Made by a program: the position numbers and the translations under genes. This document shows, piece after piece, positions 27,804-37,211 of a stretch of 64,000 nucleotides of DNA. Under the pieces are notes generated by a model. The model was given only the letters and a program-made list of their open reading frames with translations. It ran no database searches and was not told the DNA's origin. Within the stretch, counting starts at the first letter, position 1; every line of letters begins with the position of its first letter. The stretch covers positions 558,001 to 622,000 of the forward strand of contig OZ245737.1 in the NCBI GenBank assembly GCA_965227315.1, read 5' to 3'. The DNA is from JANQHS01 sp965227315. Lineage in GTDB: Bacteria > Bacteroidota > Bacteroidia > Cytophagales > CCMP332.

Positions 27804-29699
27804 TTATTTGATTAAGAAGTTAAGTCCGATTGAAAATCTTCTTCCGGGCATGGCATACCACTGGAAGCTCTGGTAGCTCACATCGGCAAGGTTGTCCACA
27901 CGCAGGAAAAGATTGGATTGAAATTTTGGAGTTCTGAAACCGTAATTGGCTTCGAGGTATTGAAGCGTATACGGATCCAAATAATCCACCGCTCCTATGG
28001 TTGGTCTCTGGCCGGTGAATTTTAACGAGTATCTGATAATCAGTTTTTTGTACGCCAGACTAAAATCAAAAAGCCCGGTTTGATAAGGAACGTATGCTGT
28101 AGGCTCTTCACCCCTGGAACTGAGAGGACTCCAGGCAAAGCCCATTCCCAAACCGATATGATCATTGATACTCTTATGATAATTACCCCGGAGTTCGATA
28201 CCCCTGGAGATAAGCTCGTCCTGATTGATCACCCCCCATGCCGGCCCGGGAATGTAATCACCCGCGGATCCGGACCAAACGCTGTCCTGCGGTAGCCATA
28301 CCAGGAGATCATAAACTTTTGTATAAAACCCAACGATCCCAATGGAGTACCGATGCTCTCCCTGATTTTCAAAAAGAAATCCCGATTCAGCATAAAGGCT
28401 CCTTTCAGGGTTGACATCCGGATTTCCGCCCGGATCCCAATACTGATGGTTCAAGGTAGGAAGGCGGTAGTTATATGATCCCTTGGCCAGAAAATGCAGC
28501 TGAGATCTCTGCTGCTCAAGCAGGATCAGGTCGCTTTGAATCTCCGGTGAAAAGGGGACAACATCGCCCTGCCAAAGGGTCTGTCTCCCTGAAAAATTCA
28601 ACCTCCATCTTTCCGTGGGTATATAGTTGAGTGAAAAGTAGATCGAGCTGATGATTTCCCGGGGATCCTCATAGTATTCTCTTATTTCAGCATCTCTCAA
28701 TTGATTCTGAATCCCGATCATGAGCCCTACTTTTTCAGATAGGTTCTTGCCGGCTTCGGCTTTGACAACAAAATTTGAAGTGGTTGTAGATGTGCTGATA
28801 CCCGCATCCTCGAAATCGATTTTGTCCACTACATAGCCCATGCGCACATCAAACCAAATGGGATTCGATTCATTTCGATATCCGACCATTCCACGCAGAT
28901 AGCGTGTATCCTGCTGCCCTGGGCCTTCCTGATCATTCTGCCTGCTGGTCATCGGCCTTTGCAGTTCCTGCTCATGTGCATGGCCCCAGAGATTGATAAA
29001 AATGCGGCCCTTCCGGATTCGCTGATAAGCCGACAATTTCAGACCGGCGAAGCTATAGCCCGCATCTTCCATGCTCTCAGTCGGTTTTTCCAACTGCGAG
29101 GTGTTCACATAGCTGAATTCATTTTGATCGATGGTGCCATAGCCTGAGACCTCAACACCATGGTCTTGATTTCCATTTTTATATGCCAGGTCCACAGCAT
29201 TCATTCCAAAGGAACCATACCTGTATCCTCCGGAAAAGGCTCCACCATCAGATTCTCCAATCCTATCTTCCAAATGGATGGTTCCTCCAAGTGCTCCCGA
29301 ACCATAAAGTGCACTTGATCCTCCTTTGGATACAGAGGCATTCCTATACACTGAAGATGGGAAAGTACTGAGGTCAACCAGCCCCAGACTTGTGCTTTGG
29401 AGCGGGATCCCATTCCAAAGCATCTGTGTATGACTGGATAGAAGTCCTCTAAAAGAGATGGTGGACGCACCTGCCCTCACCCTGAGTCCGCCTATGCTGT
29501 TTTGCTCAAGCAACTCGGTAAGACCGCTTCCGGTAAGGGTCATGATAGGGATGGTATCAATAGATTCGATACCCCAATCCTGATCATAGGCCCGGATATT
29601 ATTGCCTTCAATCAGGACCTCATCCAGAAGGTTTTGGTATTCCTGCGCAAACGCAGAAAATGTGAATAGACATAAAAAAAGGCCAAAAAATTTATGCAT
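27804..29699 (-). CDS. btuB: TonB-dependent cobalamin receptor BtuB
   Basis: A 631-residue outer-membrane TonB-dependent receptor. Signal peptide MHKFFGLFLCLFTFSAFA. A TonB-box-like DEVLIEGN follows near residue 25, then a plug domain at ~45-150 (LRVRAGASTISFRGLLSSH, ALYGSGALGGTIHLED) and a 22-strand barrel ending in NFLIK. It imports vitamin B12 using TonB energy. Substrate assignment rests on the cobalamin riboswitch upstream and the BtuG-like partner downstream. I chose ATG at 29699 because it gives a clean signal peptide; an in-frame ATG 12 codons upstream would add a positively charged tail. The chosen start codon lies at the centre of a 24-bp perfect palindrome. Confidence 0.9.
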   Translation of the reverse strand: MHKFFGLFLCLFTFSAFAQEYQNLLDEVLIEGNNIRAYDQDWGIESIDTIPIMTLTGSGLTELLEQNSIGGLRVRAGASTISFRGLLSSHTQMLWNGIPLQSTSLGLVDLSTFPSSVYRNASVSKGGSSALYGSGALGGTIHLEDRIGESDGGAFSGGYRYGSFGMNAVDLAYKNGNQDHGVEVSGYGTIDQNEFSYVNTSQLEKPTESMEDAGYSFAGLKLSAYQRIRKGRIFINLWGHAHEQELQRPMTSRQNDQEGPGQQDTRYLRGMVGYRNESNPIWFDVRMGYVVDKIDFEDAGISTSTTTSNFVVKAEAGKNLSEKVGLMIGIQNQLRDAEIREYYEDPREIISSIYFSLNYIPTERWRLNFSGRQTLWQGDVVPFSPEIQSDLILLEQQRSQLHFLAKGSYNYRLPTLNHQYWDPGGNPDVNPERSLYAESGFLFENQGEHRYSIGIVGFYTKVYDLLVWLPQDSVWSGSAGDYIPGPAWGVINQDELISRGIELRGNYHKSINDHIGLGMGFAWSPLSSRGEEPTAYVPYQTGLFDFSLAYKKLIIRYSLKFTGQRPTIGAVDYLDPYTLQYLEANYGFRTPKFQSNLFLRVDNLADVSYQSFQWYAMPGRRFSIGLNFLIK

Positions 29700-29708
29700 A
29701 AATTTTTT
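29685..29708. promoter_or_regulatory. 24-bp perfect AT-rich palindrome over the btuB start codon
   Basis: The 12-base arm AAAAAATTTATG is followed directly by its exact complement CATAAATTTTTT. On the minus strand the btuB ATG at 29699-29697 begins at the centre. In RNA the arms could fold and hide the start codon. As DNA it could also bind a dimeric protein. It lies ~75 bases after the riboswitch aptamer, where an expression platform would be. Confidence 0.5.
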
Positions 29709-29782
29709 TAGCCTCGGGGGATTTGCAAAGATCAATCTGACCCGCAGCTCTTCGCCCGAAAGCTTTTGGATTAAGTTGCTGC

Positions 29783-29950
29783 GGCAGGTCTCCTGGCTCG
29801 TCTGGCGAACTGCCTCCTTCCCGATCTCTCAGTGGATTATGGCAGTCCCAAAGGACTCACAGTTGCGGGGACAGCTCCGGATTGTACACCGGATTCCCTT
29901 TTAATCCCGGTTCCGACCTTACTATGGTCGGAATGATCCCGGGAACCACA
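29783..29950 (-). ncRNA. Cobalamin riboswitch upstream of btuB
   Basis: Read on the minus strand, this shows the conserved core of the B12 riboswitch. From 5' to 3': AAAAGGGAATCCGGTG, then CCGGAGCTGTCCCCGCAACTG and, near the 3' end, GCCAGGAGACCTGCC (the classical end of the element). A GC-rich stem CCGACC/GGTCGG precedes the core. B12 binding would lower expression of the btuB-btuG unit. The 3' boundary is firm (about 29783); the 5' boundary is approximate. It lies between the mutS2 stop (29968) and btuB. Confidence 0.95.
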
Positions 29951-29967
29951 GTGCAAATATATGAAGA

Positions 29968-32331
29968 TTATAATTCGACGATGGTAACTCCATCGCCACC
30001 ATATTGTTCGGTTTCATGATAGTGTTTTCTCACGGCACCATTTTGATCCAAAATATCGGCCACCGCCCTTCTCAGATGACCTTCTCCCCTGCCGTGAATA
30101 ATTCGGAGCCTTTCCACCTTGTTTACCTCTGCCTGATCGAGAAATCGGTACAGCAGTTCGGTGGCCTCTCCGACACGCTGGCCGCGCAGATCGATCTCAG
30201 TATCAAAGCCTTCCTCGATCTTAAGTCTCCTTTTACCGGAGCTTCCGGTCAGCGAAACTGCCAGAGGCCCGTCGGCCGGTTCGAGTTGGTTGAGCCTGAC
30301 CCTCATTTTCAGATTCCCTACTTCAACCGTGGCTTCTCTTGAATCAAGATCCGTGATCCTTCCCACGTTTTCCGAATTTTTCAGTTTAACCCATTGCCCA
30401 GGCTCAAAACTTTCCTTCTTGACTTCCTTTACCTCTCTTTGAGGTTCACTGGAGGGTTTTGTCGATCTCTGAAAGTTTTCCAGCTTCTTCCTGGCCTCCT
30501 TGGTCTTGCCGGGATCAGCCTGGGACTCCTTGATCTTCCTGATCGTCTCCTCGATTTTCCTGTTCGCAGCTTTCAGAATCTCCTGAGCTTCTGCTTTGGC
30601 TTTGTTGAGTAGGATCTTTCTTTCCGTTTTGATCTCCTTATTTCTGGAGTCAAGTTCCTTCTTCAACCTCTTGATCTCCTGTTTGTCCTTCATGGCCTCA
30701 TCGATCAAGCCGGATAATTCAGCGCTTTTTTCCTGGGTTTCCAGGAGCAGTTGATCGAAGGCCATAAAATCCTCACCGGCAATTTCCCTTGCCCTCTTCA
30801 AGATATTCTCTGGTAATCCCGATCTTTTGGCAATCTCCAAAGCAAAACTGCTACCTGCCTGACCCGGGGTGAACTCGAAGGTCGGCTTCATCTTCTCCCG
30901 GTCAAAAAGCATCGCCGCATTGACAATTCCCTCCTCGGCATCTGCGATCTTTTTGAGGTTGGGATAATGGGTATTCAACACCCCAAAGCATTTCTTTTGA
31001 TTGAAAGCAAGTAACAATGCCTCACCGATCGCACCGCCGATCATGGGGTCGGTTCCGGTTCCGAACTCATCAAAAAGCAACAGGGATCTTTTACTGGCTG
31101 ATCTCAGTGCCTGCGTCATGGTCACCATGTGTGAACTAAAGGTGCTGAGATCATTTTCGATACTTTGATCATCTCCTATATCCACAAAAAAATCATCAAA
31201 AATACCGAAGTGACTTTCTTCATTCGCGGATACTGGGAGCCCGCATTGATGCATGTACTGCAGTAGCCCTACGGTTTTTAGAGCAACACTCTTTCCGCCG
31301 GCGTTAGGCCCTGAAATGATCAGGATCCTCTTTTCGCTATTGAGCGAAAGATCCAATGGAACAACGGGCTTACCCTCTTCCCTATGTGCGATGAACAGCA
31401 ACGGATGTCTCCCCTCCTGAATGTCAATTCCCGGTTCGGTATAGGTTTTGGCTATGGCTCCTTCGATATCCTGGCCTAAAAATGCCTTTGCTCTCAGGAA
31501 ATCAAAATGTCCTATCATTTCGCAGATACCAAGGATCCCATCTTCCGCTTTGCGACACTCTGCGGTCATATCCTTCAGGATCCGGATGATCTCTTCCTTT
31601 TCCTCCTGCATCAGGTCGATGAGATCATTGTTCATGGTGAAGGTCTCGCGTGGCTCCACGAAGGCGGTTTGGCCGGAGCCGGAGTAATCCATAATAAAAC
31701 CACTGATGGATCTTTTAAACGCCACCTGTAGAGGAATCACAAATCTCCCGTTACGAAGCGACCATTCGGATTCCCCATGAGCGAATCCCTTCTTCTTGGC
31801 ATCGGTCAAAGCCCCTGAGATCGCCGCCCTGATCTTTTCCTTTAACCTGGAGATCTTCTTCCTGATCCGAAACAATTCATCGGAAGCGGTTGAACGCATC
31901 AGGCCATGCTCGTCTATGGTTTCTTCAAGTCGGTATTGCAGGTAGGATGGATAATCCACCGCCAGAATATGCGGCTCCAGATTTGGAAGCTCTTCCTCAT
32001 GCTCCTTCAGGCAAGTCTTCCATGCATCGAACATCTGGAAGAGGCCCTTTAACTGAAAAAGCTCTTCCTCGACCAAATAAGAGTCCTGGATCCTGAGCTT
32101 TTTTAAGAGTTGATCGGGGTCTTCATATTGCGGTTGGGTGGGAGCTTCCATTTTCTCCACAAGCACCATCATTTCCGATAGTTCCAAGAGCTTTTTTGAA
32201 AGGGCATTCGGATCGGTCTCAAGGTCCAGATCATTGGCCCTTTTTCCACCTAAAACACCCCTACAATGACTTTTGACTTTTTCCCGGATCAGATCAAATC
32301 CGAGTTTTTCCTCTATTCTCCTGTTCTGCAT
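29968..32331 (-). CDS. mutS2: MutS2 endonuclease/ribosome-rescue ATPase
   Basis: A 787-residue MutS2. An N-terminal helical core precedes the ATPase with Walker A ISGPNAGGKS at ~340 and Walker B LLLFDEFGTGTDP; a long coiled coil covers ~515-625; a KOW-like segment (PGQWVKLKNSENVGRITDLD) follows, then a C-terminal Smr domain at ~705-787 (IDLRGQRVGEA, LRIIHGRGEGHLR). The length matches the family (~785). MutS2 is distinct from mismatch repair MutS; it suppresses recombination and, in Firmicutes, splits collided ribosomes. Which role applies here cannot be told from sequence. The gene has no operon partner upstream; the B12 riboswitch follows its 3' end. Confidence 0.95.
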   Translation of the reverse strand: MQNRRIEEKLGFDLIREKVKSHCRGVLGGKRANDLDLETDPNALSKKLLELSEMMVLVEKMEAPTQPQYEDPDQLLKKLRIQDSYLVEEELFQLKGLFQMFDAWKTCLKEHEEELPNLEPHILAVDYPSYLQYRLEETIDEHGLMRSTASDELFRIRKKISRLKEKIRAAISGALTDAKKKGFAHGESEWSLRNGRFVIPLQVAFKRSISGFIMDYSGSGQTAFVEPRETFTMNNDLIDLMQEEKEEIIRILKDMTAECRKAEDGILGICEMIGHFDFLRAKAFLGQDIEGAIAKTYTEPGIDIQEGRHPLLFIAHREEGKPVVPLDLSLNSEKRILIISGPNAGGKSVALKTVGLLQYMHQCGLPVSANEESHFGIFDDFFVDIGDDQSIENDLSTFSSHMVTMTQALRSASKRSLLLFDEFGTGTDPMIGGAIGEALLLAFNQKKCFGVLNTHYPNLKKIADAEEGIVNAAMLFDREKMKPTFEFTPGQAGSSFALEIAKRSGLPENILKRAREIAGEDFMAFDQLLLETQEKSAELSGLIDEAMKDKQEIKRLKKELDSRNKEIKTERKILLNKAKAEAQEILKAANRKIEETIRKIKESQADPGKTKEARKKLENFQRSTKPSSEPQREVKEVKKESFEPGQWVKLKNSENVGRITDLDSREATVEVGNLKMRVRLNQLEPADGPLAVSLTGSSGKRRLKIEEGFDTEIDLRGQRVGEATELLYRFLDQAEVNKVERLRIIHGRGEGHLRRAVADILDQNGAVRKHYHETEQYGGDGVTIVEL

Positions 32332-32421
32332 TCAAGTTTTTAACAGACAATTCCTCTATGTCATTCAAAGATGGACAATCCTTTTTTATTGGTAATTTGC
32401 CCGGGTCTAAAATCAATTGAA

Positions 32422-33681
32422 ATGGCAAAGAAAAAATGGAAGCCTGAAAGCCTGATGACACCGCATTTGAAAAACCCGGAATGGTATGAGAAAACCATCA
32501 AGGAGCCCATTTTTCAAACTTCAACCTATGGCTTTAACTCGGCCGAAGAGGGCGAGCAATTCTTTAAAAGGGTCTATGGAGGAAAGGAATTGAACTCAGG
32601 TGATAAAACCCGATTGATCTACTCGAGATTTTCCTTTCCCAACCTCATTTCGCTGGAATCAAAATTTCCCCTGCTGGATAATGGCGAAGATTCGGCCTTC
32701 TTCAATACCGGTATGGCCGCAATCTCAACCATGTTCATGGCCCTGCTTAAACCCGGGGATCTCATTCTGAAAAGCGAACCCATGTACGGAGGAAGCGATC
32801 ATTTCATCAAAGACTTCCTGAAAAAATGGGGTGCGGACCATCTTTCTTTCAACCCTGACCACTCCCAGGCTCAAATCCTTTCCCGTATCAGGAAAAGATC
32901 AAAAACGGGAATTGCTCTTGCATATATAGAGACCCCCTGCAATCCCACGAATGACCTGATCGATATCGAAATGGTTTCCAATATCTGCAAAACCCTTTCC
33001 TCAAAAAAGCGGCAGGTACCACTGGTAGTCGACAACACTTTCCTTGGGCCTATAGGTCAGAAGCCATTGGATCAGGGAGCTGACCTGTCCGTGTATTCTG
33101 CAAGCAAATACATTGGAGGACATGGAGATCTTGTTGCTGGAGCTGTCAGCGGCAAAAAAGATCTGGTTTCCAAGGTCAAGGCCTTAAGGTATTCTCTGGG
33201 AAACATGGCTGAACCCAATACCGCATGGATGCTGAACCGAAGTCTTGAGACATTAACCCTGCGAATGCAAAAGCAATTCTCCAATGCGAAAACGATAGCA
33301 GGGTTTCTGAAAAGGTCCAAGGCGATCAAATCCGTAAAATACCCCGGTCTGTCTGACGAGCTGAGTAAAAAGGAAAAAGCAATCTACAACAAGCAATGCC
33401 TGGGGCCCGGTGCGATGATCGGATTCGAGGTCAAAGGAGGCAAGGAGAAAGCGTTCAAATTCCTGAACAACCTGGAACTGATCAGGCTCGCGGTAAGCCT
33501 TGGAGGGACCGAAAGCAATGCCCAGCATCCCTGGACCATGAGTCATTCCAATGTGCCGATCAAAGACCGTAAGAAATGGGGCATCAGCCCTTCTTTTATT
33601 CGCTTGTCGGTAGGGGTTGAGAATGCCGAGGATCTTGTTCAAGACCTCCAAAACTCACTGAAGAAGTCAGGGATTGCTTAA
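32422..33681 (+). CDS. Cys/Met-metabolism PLP-dependent enzyme (cystathionine/methionine gamma-lyase family)
   Basis: A 419-residue fold-type I PLP enzyme. The PLP-lysine motif is SASKYIGGHGDLVAG, and other family blocks include FFNTGMAAISTMFMALLKPGD, EPMYGGSDHF, IETPCNPTND and SLGGTESNAQHPWTMSH. It belongs with the cystathionine gamma-synthase/lyase and methionine gamma-lyase family, acting on sulfur amino acids in the cytoplasm. I cannot decide among lyase, synthase and methionine gamma-lyase from sequence alone. Start at ATG 32422 (MAKKKWKP), since TAATTTG at 32393 looks like a -7 promoter box and the longer frame would lie across it. The K+ channel-like gene follows 29 bases later. Confidence 0.88.
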   Translation: MAKKKWKPESLMTPHLKNPEWYEKTIKEPIFQTSTYGFNSAEEGEQFFKRVYGGKELNSGDKTRLIYSRFSFPNLISLESKFPLLDNGEDSAFFNTGMAAISTMFMALLKPGDLILKSEPMYGGSDHFIKDFLKKWGADHLSFNPDHSQAQILSRIRKRSKTGIALAYIETPCNPTNDLIDIEMVSNICKTLSSKKRQVPLVVDNTFLGPIGQKPLDQGADLSVYSASKYIGGHGDLVAGAVSGKKDLVSKVKALRYSLGNMAEPNTAWMLNRSLETLTLRMQKQFSNAKTIAGFLKRSKAIKSVKYPGLSDELSKKEKAIYNKQCLGPGAMIGFEVKGGKEKAFKFLNNLELIRLAVSLGGTESNAQHPWTMSHSNVPIKDRKKWGISPSFIRLSVGVENAEDLVQDLQNSLKKSGIA

Positions 33682-33710
33682 ATTTCCCTCGTAAACCCGA
33701 TGGGGACAAC

Positions 33711-34475
33711 ATGAGAGATCTACGCAAAAAGGCTTTTAAGCTGGTTGAGCCGAGCTCATCGATGAAGGACCCGAATTTCGCCTTCGACAGCCTGATCATC
33801 ATTCTCATCCTTCTCAATGTATTGGCGATCATCCTCGAATCGGTTCCAGAATTTTATGAATCTCATGCTCCCCTGTTCTTTTGGTTTGAGATCTTCTCGG
33901 TGATCATATTCACCTTTGAATACCTCATGCGACTCTGGACCATTGTAGAGAAGCCGGGATTTGAAGATCCTTTGCGCGGCAGGATCAAATGGGCGTTTCG
34001 TCCCATCGCATTGATAGATCTTTTCGCCATACTTCCCTTTTACCTACCATTTGTGGGCGTTGACCTGAGATTTCTTCGGATCTTCAGAACCCTGAGGATC
34101 ATCAGGATTTTCAAGATCGCCAGGTACACCACAGCCTTCGACCTGATCAAGAGGGTATTCAGCGAAAAAAAGGAGGAAATTCTCATTTCGGTATTGTTCA
34201 TTTTCGTCCTGCTGATCGTGGTGTCTACCCTGATCTATTATGCTGAGAAAGAAGCTCAGCCTGAGGTCTTTGGGACGATCCCGAGAGCATTGTGGTGGGG
34301 AGTGATCACATTATCTACGGTGGGTTACGGAGATGCCATTCCGATCACCACCCTGGGCAAGGTACTGGGTGGGATTATCTCTCTTCTTGGTATCGGATTA
34401 TTTGCTCTGCCAACAGGTATCCTGGCTTCGGGCTTTTCGGAGGAAATTGGAAAAAGGAAGCAGAAAGACTTCTAA
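33711..34475 (+). CDS. Voltage-gated K+ channel-like protein
   Basis: A 254-residue six-helix channel subunit. S1 (~22-40, LIIILILLNVLAIILES), S2, S3 (LIDLFAILPFYLPF), a charged S4 (RFLRIFRTLRIIRIFKIAR) with arginines every third residue, S5 (VLFIFVLLIVVSTLIYY), the selectivity filter TVGYGD, and S6 (GIISLLGIGLFALPTG). These are the parts of a tetrameric voltage-gated K+ channel of the bacterial Kv type. The length is typical (~250). Cytoplasmic N-terminus is short and no T1 domain is visible. Role in the cell (osmotic or membrane-potential control) is inferred. Confidence 0.93.
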   Translation: MRDLRKKAFKLVEPSSSMKDPNFAFDSLIIILILLNVLAIILESVPEFYESHAPLFFWFEIFSVIIFTFEYLMRLWTIVEKPGFEDPLRGRIKWAFRPIALIDLFAILPFYLPFVGVDLRFLRIFRTLRIIRIFKIARYTTAFDLIKRVFSEKKEEILISVLFIFVLLIVVSTLIYYAEKEAQPEVFGTIPRALWWGVITLSTVGYGDAIPITTLGKVLGGIISLLGIGLFALPTGILASGFSEEIGKRKQKDF

Positions 34476-34521
34476 TTTTTAAGATTTCTGTTTTTCTTCA
34501 AGGCAAAATCAAACTCATACT

Positions 34522-35124
34522 ATGAAAAACTTTAAATCAATCATCGCTTCGATGCTCATCGGATCGACCATGTTCATGACGACAGGATGCTTTGGCTCTT
34601 TCGGACTAGTAAAAACCATCTATGACTGGAATGGTGGAGTAAGCGAAAGCGGCGTTGTCAAATCCGTCATCATGTGGGTTCTTCTCATCATCCCTGTTTA
34701 TCAGATCTGCGCATTCGTAGATTTTATCCTTTTCAATCTCATCGAGTTTTGGAGTGGTAGTAATCCCATAGCCATGGAGGAAGGCGAAAAAGAGACCCAA
34801 TTGACCCATTACAAAGGCGAGGACTACTTCTTTGAGGTCACCAAGAACCAATACAAGATCACCCAGCTTACCGGAAAGCATGAAGGCAGGGTCAGGATCC
34901 TGAGGTTTGACGACCAAAATGACACATGGTATATGAAGGCTGGTGATGAAGCGGAAAAGGCTTTGATGACCATCACCCAAAACGAGAATGGAATCAACAC
35001 TGCCAGGATCTATACTGAAAAAGGATATGTGGACCTGAAATCGAATCAGCTTTATAGCAATTCCCAACTGGCCATGCTCTTCAAAAATGCAGACGAGAAA
35101 TTCCTTGCCGTGAACGATCGTTAA
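34522..35124 (+). CDS. DUF3332 family lipoprotein
   Basis: A 200-residue protein of the DUF3332 family. The N-terminus MKNFKSIIASMLIGSTMFMTTGC looks like a lipoprotein signal, with C23 as the lipidated residue. A second membrane segment (VKSVIMWVLLIIPVYQICAFVDFIL region) is then followed by a soluble domain (LTHYKGEDYFFEVTKNQYK, WYMKAGDEAEKALMTITQN). Family function is unknown; members occur in Bacteroidota and Proteobacteria. It is 46 bases after the K+ channel gene on the same strand and is followed by a terminator, so the two could be one transcript. Confidence 0.8.
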   Translation: MKNFKSIIASMLIGSTMFMTTGCFGSFGLVKTIYDWNGGVSESGVVKSVIMWVLLIIPVYQICAFVDFILFNLIEFWSGSNPIAMEEGEKETQLTHYKGEDYFFEVTKNQYKITQLTGKHEGRVRILRFDDQNDTWYMKAGDEAEKALMTITQNENGINTARIYTEKGYVDLKSNQLYSNSQLAMLFKNADEKFLAVNDR

Positions 35125-35152
35125 TATTTATCAAAACGGAAAACAATAGAAA

Positions 35153-35177
35153 CCCTGCTTTTTGGCGGGGTTTTTTT
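35153..35177 (+). terminator. Rho-independent terminator
   Basis: CCCTGC pairs with GCGGGG across a short T-rich loop and is followed by seven T. It follows the DUF3332 gene and separates it from the Lol-like operon. Confidence 0.75.
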
Positions 35178-35232
35178 GTACCCTTTACTCATTTAATCTT
35201 TACTTTGGCTTGGGATTTGAACCCCTTCTACC

Positions 35233-35985
35233 ATGCTCAAAAAGGTCACTTCTACCCTGCTTTTTTTGATTCTGTTCTCATCGGTCTTTTCCCAGGATCT
35301 AACCGCAGTCGAGATCGTTCAAAAATCCATTGAACTGATCAACGGAAAAACAAACCAGGGCGAAACACAAATGACGATCGTCCGACCGAAATACGAACGG
35401 ACCATTGCCATGAAAAGCTGGAGTTATGGTTCCGATTACTTCATGATCTATATCACTGAACCTGCGCGTGACAAGGGACAGGTCTTCATGAAGCGCGAGA
35501 AAGATATGTGGAACTGGATGCCCTCGGTGAGTAGAATGATCAAGATTCCCAGCTCGATGATGGCACAAAGCTGGATGGGATCCGATTTCACCAATGATGA
35601 TCTGGTAAAAATGAATAGTCTGGAAAGAGACTATACCCAAAGGCTTTTGGGAGAAGAAGAAGTCGGCGGATATCCCTGTTACCAGATCGAACTCATTCCC
35701 CGCCCGGAATCGGCAGTGGTTTGGGGCAAGGTTGTTATCTGGATTGCCAAGGGCGAATGGTACCAGATGAAAACCGAATTCTATGATGAAGACATGATGA
35801 TCGTCAACAGAATGGAATCCTCCGAGATCACGCAGTTTGGAGACAGAAAACTTCCGGCCAAAATGGTCATGACGCCTGTCAACAAAAAAGGTCAAAGCAC
35901 GGTGATCGTCACCAGGAAAATGGAATTCGACGTAGACCTTGAATCAGACTTCTTTTCGCAGCAAAACATGAAAAAGGTTCGCTAG
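35233..35985 (+). CDS. LolA-like outer-membrane lipoprotein-sorting protein
   Basis: A 250-residue secreted protein. Signal peptide to about residue 20 (MLKKVTSTLLFLILFSSVFS). The mature part has LolA-superfamily features: an open beta-sheet half-barrel with a helix (LTAVEIVQKSIELINGK), then MFMKREKDMWNWMP-like blocks (VFMKREKDMWNWMP) and QLLGEEEV, YQMKTEFYDED. LolA carries lipoproteins across the periplasm. This COG2834-type branch differs from housekeeping LolA and usually lies with FtsX-type permeases. Its stop overlaps the first permease by one base, so it leads a coupled operon with the ABC transporter and an outer-membrane barrel. Likely the periplasmic carrier of that system. Confidence 0.85.
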   Translation: MLKKVTSTLLFLILFSSVFSQDLTAVEIVQKSIELINGKTNQGETQMTIVRPKYERTIAMKSWSYGSDYFMIYITEPARDKGQVFMKREKDMWNWMPSVSRMIKIPSSMMAQSWMGSDFTNDDLVKMNSLERDYTQRLLGEEEVGGYPCYQIELIPRPESAVVWGKVVIWIAKGEWYQMKTEFYDEDMMIVNRMESSEITQFGDRKLPAKMVMTPVNKKGQSTVIVTRKMEFDVDLESDFFSQQNMKKVR

Positions 35986-37211
35986 TGAGCAAAATTTTTC
36001 TTCTGGCCTGGCGGAATCTCTGGCGTAACAGAAAACGGACCTTCATCACCCTGGCTTCGATCGTCTTTGCCGTGATCATAGCCACCTTTATGCGGGGAAT
36101 CCAACTGGGTAGCTATGAAAAAATGCTCAATGACGCCATTCAGAACACCTCCGGTCATATTGCCATCATGGGAAAGGATTACTGGGAAGACAAATCTCTC
36201 ATCAACTCCATGCCCGTCAATCCGTATATGGATTCCCTGATCGAATCCAACCCGCTGGTGGAAGTGAACATACCCAAGATCACTTCGGGTTGCCTTGTAT
36301 CGTTTGGCAATGCGACCAGGGGCGTGTTGGTCATGGGAGTAGATCCGGAGCTGGAGGATTTTCAATCCGGATTAAAAAACAAAATGATCGCCGGAGAGTA
36401 CCTTACGGACCAGAATTCCGTGATCATCGGTGAAGATCTTGCCGGATATCTCAAGGCAGATGTAGGCGATAGCGTGGTCCTGCTGGGTCAGGGCTACCAG
36501 GGGATGACAGCAGCAGGTCTTTACCCTATCTCAGGGATCTTTTCTCATCCGCTAGGGCAATTGAACAAGAGGGTCGTATACATCAGCTTGGAAACTGCAG
36601 AGGATCTTTTCTTCATGTATGATCGGCGATCTCAACAATCAATAGTGCTGAAAGACTATACTGACGAAGACAGGTTGATGTCGATCATCACTCCGGAGCT
36701 TGACACGGGCCTTTATGAGATCCAGGATTGGAGGGTTATGAACAAGGAGATCCTTCAGAACATCGAATCCGACAACTTTTTTGGGATCATCATGATCGGC
36801 ATCCTGTATATGGTCATTGGGTTCGGTGTTTTTGGAACCATCCTGATGATGGTGATGGAAAGGAGAAAGGAATTTTCGGTGATGATCGCGATCGGGATGA
36901 AAAGGAGAAGGCTCTTGACCGTGGTGATCGTCGAGGCTGTATATATGGCCATTATCGGTTCGGTCATAGGGCTGACCCTCGCCTTTCCCCTGGTGCTTTT
37001 CTATTATTTCAACCCAATCACCTTTACCGGGGAGCAGGCGGAACTGTACTATGAATTCAATATGGAGCCCATATTACAGGTTTCTCTTCAGCCTGACTAT
37101 ATGGTAGCTCAATTCCTGATCGTATTGTTGCTCAGCTTAATTGCTTCCATCCTCCCCCTGAATTCGATCCTAAAGCTGGATATTGTGAAAGTAATCCGAG
37201 GAAGGCAATGA
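35985..37211 (+). CDS. FtsX/LolE-type ABC transporter permease, first of a pair
   Basis: A 408-residue permease, GTG start at 35985. It opens with the family motif LAWRNLWRNRKRTFITLASIV-like text (helix 1), a periplasmic domain at ~45-275, and three C-terminal helices (GIILYMVIGFGVFGT region, VEAVYMAIIGSVIGLTLAF, FLIVLLLSLIASILPL). It ends at LDIVKVIRGRQ, which fits the FtsX-domain C-terminus. Together with the next gene it would form the membrane part of a LolCDE- or MacB-like exporter that extracts a lipid-linked substrate from the inner membrane. The substrate is not indicated by sequence. It overlaps the second permease by 4 bases (ATGA). Confidence 0.88.
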   Translation: MSKIFLLAWRNLWRNRKRTFITLASIVFAVIIATFMRGIQLGSYEKMLNDAIQNTSGHIAIMGKDYWEDKSLINSMPVNPYMDSLIESNPLVEVNIPKITSGCLVSFGNATRGVLVMGVDPELEDFQSGLKNKMIAGEYLTDQNSVIIGEDLAGYLKADVGDSVVLLGQGYQGMTAAGLYPISGIFSHPLGQLNKRVVYISLETAEDLFFMYDRRSQQSIVLKDYTDEDRLMSIITPELDTGLYEIQDWRVMNKEILQNIESDNFFGIIMIGILYMVIGFGVFGTILMMVMERRKEFSVMIAIGMKRRRLLTVVIVEAVYMAIIGSVIGLTLAFPLVLFYYFNPITFTGEQAELYYEFNMEPILQVSLQPDYMVAQFLIVLLLSLIASILPLNSILKLDIVKVIRGRQ

